From Eucalyptus grandis (taxonomy: Eukaryota; Streptophyta; Magnoliopsida; Myrtales; Myrtaceae): a stretch of 64,000 nt of DNA. The stretch spans positions 36,344,844 to 36,408,843 of the forward strand of contig NC_052613.1 of NCBI RefSeq assembly GCF_016545825.1, written 5' to 3'. Of this stretch, positions 38,770-48,240 are shown piece after piece. Each line of letters opens with the position of its first letter. Within the stretch, counting starts at the first letter, position 1. Under the pieces are notes generated by a model. That model worked only from the letters and a program-made list of their open reading frames with translations. It was not told where the DNA came from and did not search any database. The translations under genes were made by a program, and so were the position numbers.

Positions 38770-39010
38770 TATCATAACCCAATTATCAGTTCTGGTCTCC
38801 CAGTGTGAAGCATTATCAGTCTAGACTCAGGTACTTTTATAGCCGCTGCTCGTCTTTTTTCCGCACCACCGCCGCTGCCGCGGAAAGCCGCTCCCTCCGC
38901 CCCCTGCGCCACTGCCTTAACTCTGCTCGCATTTGCCACTGCAAACTCCACTCACATATGACGGCCAAGGAACACCACCCCATGCCCTTGCACAAGGAAC
39001 TATTAATAGG
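38770..39010 (+). pseudogene. Second, truncated copy of the SPL2-like gene 5' end
   Basis: It shares with 32885-33110 the phrases CCCAATTATCAGTT, GTCTTTTTTCCGCACC(A/G)CC, GCCTTAACTC, TCGCATTTGCCAC, CACATATGA and the stretch CCCCATGCCC. Homology ends at about 39000, before the part encoding KFTSGSS. It is therefore a promoter/5'-exon fragment and not a gene. It lies about 5.9 kb downstream of its counterpart in the same orientation. Confidence 0.65.
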
Positions 39011-39536
39011 CCGAGTGTTAATTTTCCTCCTAGAAAGTTACCATCCGCAATATTAACTGATTATGCTGTTGTTAGTCAAGTGATATTTGTTAATGACAAC
39101 GACCAGCTAAGGAATCACGCTTGATCATCAGTCTTCGCTTCATTTTCTGAAGTGGGGTTGATTTTGTGGGCATTGGTTTACTTCAAGCCAACATCCAGAA
39201 AGCCATATTATCTAGATGATCTACAGCGCAGAGACAAATGGACGACCTCACAGGAGAGGCGTGGTTTTTTAAAGAGTATAATTCAGCCTGCGGCGAGGTT
39301 TGACTCAACGACACTTTCCAGGAAGCGGTCCTTTGCAAAGAGGTGCCTTTATACAAATTTACATCTGGTCATACAGAAGTTGGCCTGAAGTGGCCTCTCA
39401 ATTGGCTAATTCATAAGATAACAGCATGGTACATTGCGGCATGGCAGTGAATTTGGATCGGGGAAAGATCAATTTCTTTTGGAGTTTCTTTGCTTACGGT
39501 GCATTTCTTGATGATTGCTGCAACAGGTTCATCTAG
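39011..39536. other. Unassigned stretch between SPL2 fragment and coiled-coil exon
   Basis: Open frames here (for example 39152-39388, with ILWALVYFKPTSRKPYY) lack any recognisable domain. The end (CAACAGGTTCATCTAG|) is the 3' part of the intron preceding the coiled-coil exon. Confidence 0.35.
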
Positions 39537-39551
39537 GAAAAGTTGGGTGGT

Positions 39552-42500
39552 TGTTGACACCTAAATTTTGGCTACCCGTATAGTCATTTATCAGATTAAA
39601 AATTATGGGTTAATTTAATTCTTGAAAAAATATTAATTGCATAGCATATAGATTTAAGTTGCATTTATTTTGTTATTTGCATTTTTTGCATTTTATTGGA
39701 CCGGTGGCGGACATATTCAAATTAGATGGATCAGGCTCATGAAGCGAACAGGTTGGCCCAAGCCCATGTTTTTAATTATCTCGTGGAAAAATATAATGTT
39801 TTAAAATTTTTCCGAGATATGAATCCTTTGGATAGGGCAGATGGGTGAAAGAATATTGTGATTTGATTTTGAAAGATTTTGGATAATGAAGCCATATCAA
39901 AAGTTGAGTGAATTATCTTAAAAAATCTTCATAAAGAATTTGGAGCTATTTTCTTGTTCAGCACACCTCTCCGTTTCGAAGGATGACCCTTAGCGATTAG
40001 GTCAATATATACAAATCTTCGTAGGTAGAACAAACTGGGTTTTCACTCTATAAATAGGGGGTCTCTCGATTTTCGAAAAAAAGGTTGAAAAAATGAGAGA
40101 GAGAGAGACCGGTGAGGAAAAGCTGTCGAGGGAAAGGGAAGTCAAAAAGGAAAAAGAGAAAACAGAGAGAAAGTGACGTGAGAGAGACAGAAAGGAACAG
40201 AGGTCACCGCATCGTCTTCTTCGCGAGGAAGAAGCTCGAGCGCGCCAGTACCGCGACACCAGACATCACCGCACCTCACCACTTCGCTGGTCCGACCGCC
40301 GCCACGCTGCACCGACGGTCTTGTCGCTCCACCTCAGCCCTCGCCGACGCCGGCGGTGCTCCTCGACGCCCGTGCCTGAGATCTGCTCGCGACCTAGCAC
40401 CCAGCATTCCCTGCTCCGGTCGCGACCTCTGCCAGACCCGATTCTGCCTCCTGCTTCGCTCCTCTGCTCTCGCGAGTCGCTGCCCCTACGACGCCTGACC
40501 CGCGACGGACGACCTGCCTGCTCCCGCAGTTCCGCGACACCATCGTTGTCCCAATCTCGCCGATCTGCAGCACCAGAAGTCCCAGCGCCCTTGCTCGCCT
40601 TTCCCCCGACGCTCAGCCGCCGCCGTGTCGCTGTTCCTGCCGTGACCCGACGCCGCCAGAGCCCACATCGCTGTTGCTCGCGCCTCCTCGGTGCCCGACA
40701 GCAAGCCCCGCGCCCTGCGACGCCCCATCGCCGGTGCCCTGCTTCGCCGAAGTCCCTTGCCGGCGTCAATCCTCGCTGCCCCGTGCCAGATGCCCACCTG
40801 CCTTGCCTCGCCGGAGCCCCCTTCGCCGGCGATCCCCCTGCTGGACCTCTAACCGGCTGTCTTTCGGTGACCCACCACCAGCCGCGTGTGTCAAAAGAAA
40901 AAAAAAGAAAATCACTTATTTACTTTTTTTAAGTAGGATTATTCCTAAATATATGATTGACTTTCCAATATGAAAGTGTCTTTGAGATTGATAGTGCGAT
41001 TTTCGCGTCGAAATCCGACTCGCAATCCTTATAAAAATTGACAATCCAATCTCAAACCTCGAGATTCGATTCGCAATTTAATTTAAAATTAGCCCAACCC
41101 GATCTCACGCGAGATATAGTTCGTCGATTTTAGATATCAATTTTATCTTGTTTGATTTTATATCGTTAAGTTGGTTAAGTCAATTTTATTTTCGTAAGAA
41201 AAAAATCCAAAAAATCTGAATTAGGATTAGGTTTGTTTTAGAATATTCCTAGTCTTAGGGTTATCTTGCATATTTAGGGTTGCAATCTTATTTCGAATTT
41301 TTAAATAAAAAATCCAAAAAAAAATAAAAATACATAGGATGTTAGTTTTAAATCTGAATGGCATGTTTAATTATTTGGCAATTTTAATTTCGAATTTCAT
41401 AAAAAACACAAAAAAGTCATCATGCATATGTCATATAGAATTAGGGCACTCTTTGTATGTCATGGCATATTAGATAAAATTGCATGTTTCATTTTAAGTT
41501 TATATTAATTTTCTAGATAGATTGCATCTTAGGTTAGAGATTGCTAGGTTAAGATAATATCTTAGTTTTGATTAGGATTTAGTTTGACCTGATTAATATA
41601 AGCTGGATAAAATCTTAATCTAGATAAATAATTTTTGCATTTTTCTTAATTTCAAATTTCATGAAAAATACAAAAATTGCCTTAGAATAAATCCATTTCA
41701 TTATCTAGAATAGATTGCATTTTTAAAATAAAAAATGTCATTTGCATGTCATATAAGATTAGATCCATAAAATGCACGTCATTTAGTGATTGTTGTTAAG
41801 TTCATTTAATTAGAAATTGCCCGTCATTAGATTAGGTCATTTAATAAATGTCACGTGACATATAGCTCACATATTAAATTGTATGTCGCATGCCATTATA
41901 GTTAAAATAATTTTGCACGTCATCGCATTGCATCGCATCACACGTCATTAGAATTAAGTCATTGCATATTTAATAATTGCATGTTCATTAAGAAATCACA
42001 AAAAAAATTATTCATATAGTTTAGGACATGTTATCATGCAATATCATTTCATATTAGATTAGAAATATTGCATTGCATATGGACTATATTTTTGTTGAAA
42101 AAGAGAAAGCAAAAATTGAGTAATTGCTTGTTAATTAGAAACCATATCTAGGATTGTTGATGTGGATTTTAATTTAACACTGCAGATGCTTTCGTTGCTT
42201 TGAGGTAAGTTCTGCATCATTTAATTGCTTTCTTGGGTGTTAAATTGGTGGTTTGCGCACCTGCATAAACACCTCACATGTTAGGAAAATAGATTTAAAA
42301 TCAATCCAAATTACTTGCCAAACACTTTTCAAAATAAAAAAAAAAGGTACCAAAAGGGCGTTAGAGAAATCTAACGTAATCAAGTCCCCGTATCCATAGT
42401 CTCTGGTTCGTAGGAGTAAAGTAAATCTCCCGTTACTTTACTTGGGTTTCTAATCGACCCACCAAAAATAGATTAGTGGCGACTCCTAATTAAAACAATT

Positions 42501-42631
42501 GCATGTTAAGAACTTGAACCGAAAGTCGTGAATTGGTATGGGCTTGGGAGAGCCCGAGTTAAGTCTAGGCTTAACAATCCATTAGCCAAAAACCCTAGGT
42601 GGTTCACACTCCGAAAAATTTGATCGCGACA
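39552..42631 (+). mobile_element. Solo LTR (3,080 bp), TSD GTGGT
   Basis: It begins TGTTGACACC and ends GATCGCGACA, has TG...CA termini, and is flanked by GTGGT at 39547-39551 and 42632-42636. No internal retroelement sequence remains, so it is a product of LTR-LTR recombination. It is homologous to the LTR at 918-3885, with shared TATA position, a GC-rich block (40220-40870) and the splice donor GAG|GTAAGT at 42205. A clean TSD suggests a fairly recent event. Confidence 0.93.
40049..40056 (+). promoter_or_regulatory. TATA box of the solo LTR
   Basis: TATAAATA sits at the position matching TATAAAAG in the other LTR, with GA-rich then GC-rich sequence downstream. If active it would transcribe rightward into the coiled-coil exon remnant. 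Confidence 0.55.
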
Positions 42632-42748
42632 GTGGTCCAACTGTGTTCGAGTATACAAAGTTACAGGCTGAATTATCAGATCTGCGGATAAAGTATAACG
42701 AGCTCTTGGCTACTCACCAGGAAACTTGCAAGAAGGTGAGAACTGCAA

Positions 42749-43438
42749 TTTTATTTTATTTTGACATAAATACACGTATATATTGATTAAAGAGGAAGAG
42801 TACATCCTGTAGCTAAAGCATCCGCATACAAAAGATCCAGCAGATCCAGCGGAAGAGAAAAGGAAAGAGAGAGTCTTTGGGCAGGGTGAGCTAACTGGGC
42901 TTTGGCAGCCCAGTCGGCTACTAGGTTAGCCAAACGGCGGCAGTGTCGCAAAGAGAGGAAAGGAAAGTTGGAGAGCCAAAATAGGGTTTCGTCAATCACT
43001 GGTCTCTGCTCCCATGGCGGCAGGCGAAGACCATTCACAATTTCAACAAGTTGAAGACAGTCTGTATGAAGATCGATGGGGGTGTGTTGGAGTCCTCGGT
43101 GATATAGATGTTGGAGGGACAGATTCAACGCCTAGAGCTCCGATTCGAAAGGTGAGTGTGCTGGGAAACCTTTGGAGAAGATGTCAGTGATTTTACCTCG
43201 ATCATCTCTGCAAATACTGGCCATAGAGCCTTCCGAAGAGCCTTCTTGATAACTTCCGTCGATATTGCATTTCAGGACGCCCTTTGCCGGAGGTCGCCAA
43301 AGCTGATCGGGTTGAACAGTGTCGAGGCCAGAGTTTGAACTTGAGCGATGGAGTGCTGCACTAGAAGACTGATATGCTGATATTTGAGCCATTGCCGATT
43401 CCACTATCATGGAGGGATTCGGATGGTGATTCCGAAAA
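42749..43438 (-). mobile_element. 5'-truncated LINE insertion carrying RNase H (RVT_3) domain
   Basis: Two minus-strand frames read WRPPAKGVLKCNIDGSYQ ... ICRDDRGKITDIF and, after one TAG, DLHTDCLQLVEIVNG ... CRRLANLVADWAAKA. These are the D, E, D-type blocks and C-terminal 'NxxADWxAK' of the RNase H domain at the end of plant LINE ORF2. The left end has a short A/T tail (attttattttatttt), which is poly-A-like on the minus strand. The corresponding intron position in copy A (about 19198-19208) lacks it, so insertion followed duplication. Confidence 0.85.
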
Positions 43439-43928
43439 AATTGAAACAACAATATTTGTTATGTATTTATAGTTCATAGCTTATGAATTTTATTTCTGGG
43501 GGTGAATTTAGGTGCTGTTAGCTGAAGCATAGTTATCTGCTTTTCTTCATTGAGGATCTCATTCTATAGATTGCATTTGGGAGCTACTTTATTGAAAGGG
43601 TTGTTCTTGGTAACTTTGGGAATTAATTAATCCAACATCCCTCCGATCTTGGCCAACTCGCAAAGAAATCCTGTATGTTTGGACAAATTATCGTGTAACC
43701 CCTGTTAGACATATACTTGTTGGTTTTATAACTGACTTGAGAATCTGTGGAGAAGAAGGAAATTGAGTTTATGATGCTGTGCATTTACAGAACTAACGGA
43801 GACTATAATTTGTGAAATTGTAAGGGAGATATCTAGACGAAGTAAGAAAAACTTGAAATTTCATGCGCTTTTTCTTACTGGATTATAGAGTCAGTTGCCT
43901 TTGGTCCTTTGATAGGTTCGGCAATAAG
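43439..43928. other. Intron of coiled-coil gene copy B, homologous to 19208-20050
   Basis: It aligns with copy A with small indels; copy A contains about 350 bp more (near 19450-19800). There is no coding. Confidence 0.7.
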
Positions 43929-44538
43929 TGTTGGGAAAATATGGCTTCGTATTGAGTAGAACAATGAAGTCATATTTTCCCAACAATTTTAAGGATTTAT
44001 TTGCCCCATAATGTTGCTAATGGTCACCGGCAAAATCCTCCAGGATACAACAAAGTCTCGGATGAGAATACTAGATAGCAATTCTAGTATTTCTCAAGGG
44101 TCTCTCATGAGAAACAATTAGAAACAATGGCTGTATAATCTTTCGAAAGAAAACGGAAATATGGAAGAAGATATGTGTTTGATATCAAAACAAACGTATT
44201 TATCTTTTCCTTTCGAATAGAGACAACTCTTCAAAAGGTTGCAAAAGAACAAAGACAACCTTTCGTGAAAAAGTACGTCTCAAAAGTTACGTTGAAAAGA
44301 TATAAAAATTCGGAATTAAATAATAAATAAATAATAAATAATTGTAACTTTTCATGAACAGCGCCTTTGTTTCAACAAGATTTTTGTAGTTAATGTTTTA
44401 TATAAATAAATCCGAATTTTCTCAATAAATAAAATAATGATCGTTGGTTAATGCCAAATCTCGTTCACGTGCGCACTCACATCTTTTCGATGTGGGACAA
44501 GGCACCTCTCAATTTGTTTTATAAACAAATTACCAACA
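43929..44538 (-). repeat. Copia 3' LTR (left copy)
   Basis: It is homologous to 50930-51507 at high identity (shared AAGGATTTATTTGCCCC, CAAACGTATTTATC, TTCGATGTGGGACAAGG). The first 57 bp form a hairpin with 20-bp arms (43929-43948 and 43966-43985, one mismatch). Next to its inner end, CCCCCACTTTT (44541-44551) reads AAAAGTGGGGG on the minus strand, a good polypurine tract. Confidence 0.88.
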
Positions 44539-45127
44539 ATCCCCCACTTTTGTTTATAAAACAAAAACAAAAATAAAACGTTAGAAATATACAGCCAAAA
44601 TTTCCGTGAGATTAATATACATACATAAAGGCGTCTTTCGAGTTAAACATTTACTTAGTGCAAGCATCTCAAAGCTCTATCGAAGTGACAAGTAGCTCGG
44701 CTTTAAACTTGTATTTTTATATAATAGAACCAGACATACCGCACATACACTAATCTCTTGTTTCAGCGAGAAGTTCTATATTACTCCGCACTATTATGGC
44801 CTTGTGCTTGATCCTGTTTCATGAGCTCTCTAGAAAGCAACCCTAACTTTCGTAAGAAGCGGCACCACTTCTAAGCTCATATAGGTGAAGTATCTACCAT
44901 GTGTTTCTGTTACTATCAACACATTACATATTTGTATCATACTTCATTAAGAATTCAATTCAGCCTATAAAACGTAACAGACAATATTGACTTCTCATAT
45001 CAGGGCTACGTCAATATCAAACAATCACATTCAATAACTTGTTTTTACCCATTAAACCTTGTAACTAGTTATATTCTAGAAAAAAGGTCGGGTTACCATT
45101 ATTGGTGATTTCAATTAAAGGGTTTCA

Positions 45128-45858
45128 GCCCCGTTTCTTATGAGGTCATTATTACCATGTCTCTTGGTGAAGCCTTCGTCAAAGGATCGGCAAGATTATT
45201 ACTTGACCTCACATAGACAATTGTTATGGTACCATCTTTAATCAATTGTCTCACATACTCATGTCTTAGACTAATATGTCTAGACTTACCATTATAGGTA
45301 ATGTGCTACTATAAACTATTGCCAAAGTAGCATGACTATCACAGTGGATAGAAATAGGAGGCATAGGACTAGGCCACAATTTGATATTCAATAACAAATT
45401 CATAGTCCATTCAACCTATTTCCCAAATTCTACTAAAGTAACGATTCAAATTTCATAGTTGAGTGAATTATGCACATTTGTTTCTTGCTCGCCCAAGAAA
45501 CAACACATTCACGTAATGTGAAAAATTAATCCATTAGTGGATTGTTTATCTCTCACACTTGCAATCCAACTAGCATCGGTATATCTTTCTAATATAGCGA
45601 ATTATTATAGAACAATAAGATAACTCTCTAATGTTCTATATTGGATTACTAGTATTTACTCAACTTGCATATACAAAAGTAATATCAGGTCTAGATAATG
45701 TATCACATACATCAAAACCAATATCACTCACATTAAAAACTCTCAACCGGGAATCAAATGGAGTACTCATATATTTGAAAACAAGATGTTTAAATCTATG
45801 CAACATCTTCTCCGTGTAATCACTTTAGCTCAAAGAATAATCCCACTATTTTTTAATT
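45128..45858 (-). pseudogene. Copia pol remnant: end of RT to RNase H
   Basis: Reading the minus strand with frame changes gives YTEKMLHRFKHLVFKYMSTP, then YTDASWIASVRDKQSTNG, then CDSHATLAIVYS, KSRHIRLRHEYVRQLI and VRSSNNLADPLTKA. These are the standard ordered blocks at the end of Ty1/copia polyproteins. Several in-frame stops are present, so it is dead. The continuation of RT is found across the Harbinger-type insertion at 48143-48240. Confidence 0.88.
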
Positions 45859-45861
45859 TTA

Positions 45862-48139
45862 GGGTGCATTTGGATGGGCATTTAGAAAGCCCATCCAAGC
45901 CCCAAAGCCCTTTCACCCTAAATAGGGGTATTTGGCAACCATTCCCAAGGGGCTTTCAAGTGAAAGTCTACCCTTGGGAATGCTGAAAGCTCAAGGCTGG
46001 TGGAGACCAGCCTTGAGCATTTCAGCATTTTCGGAATGCTGAAGAGTTCATTTAATGAAAATTAGTACATTACCTATTTTACCCTCAAAACTTTACTGAA
46101 AAACCAATTTTACCCATTTCGAAACTAAAACCCCAGATCGCCTTCTCTCTCCACCCTCCCCCACGCTCTGCACCCTTCCCCATCGCTCTCTCACTGCGAG
46201 CTCGACTGCCGTCCTCCGATCCGCCGCCGTCGGTCAATGTCGCCGCCGCCGACGAAGACGACCGCCGCGATCGATCGACCGAGAGGCCGGTGAGAGGTCG
46301 GCGAGCGGCGCGCGAGGTCGGCGGATCCCCGATCGGGAATGTCTTGGGTGGGATGGAACCGGACGTCTGAGAGCTTCCACCTCGCACTCGCGTATGGCAC
46401 CGCGGAGGATCCGGGCCACGCCGGCGTCGAGGATCCGACGCGCGCGTCGGTCTCGTCAACGGCGTCGTCGGGATCGGGATCGGGGTCGGGGTCGTCGCTG
46501 GGGTCAATGTCGCCGCGGCATTTTTGCTGACTGTTGTCTCTCTCTCTTTGTTCTGTTTGATATCCCCACCAGGCGAGAATGCCAAGTCTCGGGGGCTCTC
46601 GATCGAGAAGAAGATTGAGTTCCTGGAGAGTTTGACTGGAGGGGTGAGTGCATTGAGTGATGCGTGGATGCGGAATGACCTTATGGAACTTCATTTAATT
46701 GCTATCCATCATAATCCCATTCCTGCTTTGGGGTGTTCATTCACCTGTTTACAGTAGGTTCTTTAACTCATGCTGCCCAAATTTGTTGATGCCCTAATCT
46801 GCTCCTTATTTGGTGCTATATGTATGCTTAATCTAGCATCCCAGTTTGTATTATGTTGCAACAAATTTTTTGCTATCAAAGTCATACGTGCCAGTTACGA
46901 GTTATGCACTGGTTTTTTGTATTCTGTTTTGCAACATGGATGTTTATTCATATAGCTGATACTTGCTAGAATGAGTGGGCAATGAATGGGTATAAAGAAT
47001 ACATGTCAATTTTGTGTTATGTTATGCAACCTGGATGTTCATGGGCAACTTCACAATGTTTTGTTCCTGTTAAGGAGGGTCTTTCTTGTGAAAATCGGTT
47101 CTGTGTTGAACGGGGGATTATGTGGACAGATAGGCTTGGGGTTTGGAGACTTTCTTGCTCTTGTTGGCTTAGAAGTTGAGTTGTGATGCTGCAAATGCAT
47201 GTATCTCTTGATCTACATGTACAATGTGTTATGGGCATGGAAGTTGCACAAGAAAGGGGAGCTAATGATCTTAGTGGTACATCTCTGGATGGGGAACATC
47301 ATAGGTAAGAGGCATGCCTATTCATGAAGATTGGTCTTCTTTGAACACAGGGTATACCAGGGCTTCAAACATCCATGTTGACTGTCGTGAAGATGCTAAT
47401 GAGCTTAGCTAAGGTTAATGACGGTGAAATATCGACACCTTGTCACTTTCAAAATTCATGGATCTAATTGCTGATGAAGGTCTGAGAGGTCACTCAAAGG
47501 ATTCATCCTCCACTTCATCTGGGGAAGTCAAGCAAGCCAGACAAATCATCTTTGTGGTCAAAAGACATGGCAGCTTATGTGCTACAATGACCTTTAATTC
47601 TATCTATGAGAGGAGCATTTGAACTTTTATGTACGCTTTGCATGTAAACAGAGAATAGATATTTGAGAAACTGTGTTGTATCAAGGTTTGTTGTACATAG
47701 TATTCTAGCTTGATCAAATGGCTCTAAGTTTAGGAAATATTTAAGGATGTTTGTAATTTTAAAGGATAATAAATTTATTTTCTCGGGCAGATGTTATTCC
47801 ATTTATTATAATAAAGGTTTTTTTTTTTTTAATTAAGAAAGAGACCACTTTGATGTGAATTTTTTCCATTTGATATTTTTTAGCATTGTCGTCAAAATTT
47901 AAATTAAAAGAAGTTGCATGCATTATTTTGTCAATTTTAAACATATAAAAACTAAAAAGCTAATATTAATCACTCAAATGGGCTTTTTAAATGTGTTTTT
48001 TACCAAACAGCATTTATCTCAAAGTTGCTTTGAAAAGCAGAATTTACCAAACAGTCTTTGCATTCCTTCCAAAGCCTTTTAGGCTAAATTGCTTTGCATT
48101 TTCCCAATGGACTTTCCAAATGTCGAACCAAACGCACCC
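45862..48139 (+). mobile_element. PIF/Harbinger-type element carrying host gene fragments, TSD TTA
   Basis: The left end GGGTGCATTTGG ... CATTTAGAAAG and the reverse of the right end GGGTGCGTTTGG ... CATTTGGAAAG form imperfect terminal inverted repeats. TTA flanks both sides (45859-45861, 48140-48142), the 3-bp target of PIF/Harbinger elements. The element is inserted within the copia RT coding region. No transposase is present. The inside contains GC-rich exon-like DNA with splice sites (46140-46642). The subterminal AT-rich segment (47820-47960) matches the unit amplified at 62935-63760. Confidence 0.8.
46140..46645 (+). pseudogene. Captured host gene fragment (R3H-associated-type N-terminus)
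   Basis: A GC-rich first-exon-like block (46190-46500) is followed by a pyrimidine-rich intron end TATCCCCACCAG| and an exon at 46573-46641 reading ENAKSRGLSIEKKIEFLES and LTGG before donor |GTGAGT. The phrase matches what I recall of the conserved start of plant R3H-associated/R3H-domain nucleic-acid-binding proteins ('..KIE(F/Y)LxSLTGKVxNRRSRRWL'); the next exon is not found. Introns are kept, so capture was at the DNA level. Further DNA to 47640 (including DEGLRGHSKDSSSTSSGEVK) may be a second captured piece and is unidentified. Confidence 0.55.
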
Positions 48140-48142
48140 TTA

Positions 48143-48240
48143 ATACTTAAGATAGTATCTGCTTCTCCTAAATATTTCATTTTGAAAATGAAAGCTAGAT
48201 ACTTCTTAGTCTCAATGACTTCAAGTCCCCTTCGGATAAC
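48143..48240 (-). pseudogene. Copia reverse transcriptase fragment
   Basis: The minus strand reads LEVIETKKYLAFIFKMKYLG followed by EADTILSIK, matching the 'TKxFLSxxFxMKDLGEAxxILGI' block of Ty1/copia RT. It joins across the TTA-flanked element to YTEKMLHRF at 45830. Upstream (to the right) the RT homology ends abruptly. Confidence 0.85.

Larger units (their letters stand above)
39537..42735 (+). pseudogene. Coiled-coil gene exon, copy B, split by a solo LTR
   Basis: The exon starts after acceptor TTCATCTAG| at 39537 and ends at donor AAG|GTGAGA at 42735. Only 39537-39551 and 42637-42735 are exon; a 3,080-bp LTR plus one 5-bp duplicate lies between. Removing the insertion would leave a 114-bp phase-0 exon of 38 residues: EKLGGPTVFEYTKLQ, then a heptad-like helix LSDLRIKYNELLATHQ and ETCKK. 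No earlier exons of this copy are visible to the left, where the SPL2 fragment abuts. Copy B is therefore a disrupted 3' part of the gene. Confidence 0.8.

Noticed and set aside
40112..40973. ORFs of 99-203 codons in the second LTR
   Set aside because: Same GC-rich LTR block; compositional artefact with no domain and no conservation with the first LTR.
46085..46694. Minus-strand ORFs of 166-167 codons
   Set aside because: Antisense to the captured GC-rich exon; Asp/Pro and Arg runs reflect repeats on the other strand.
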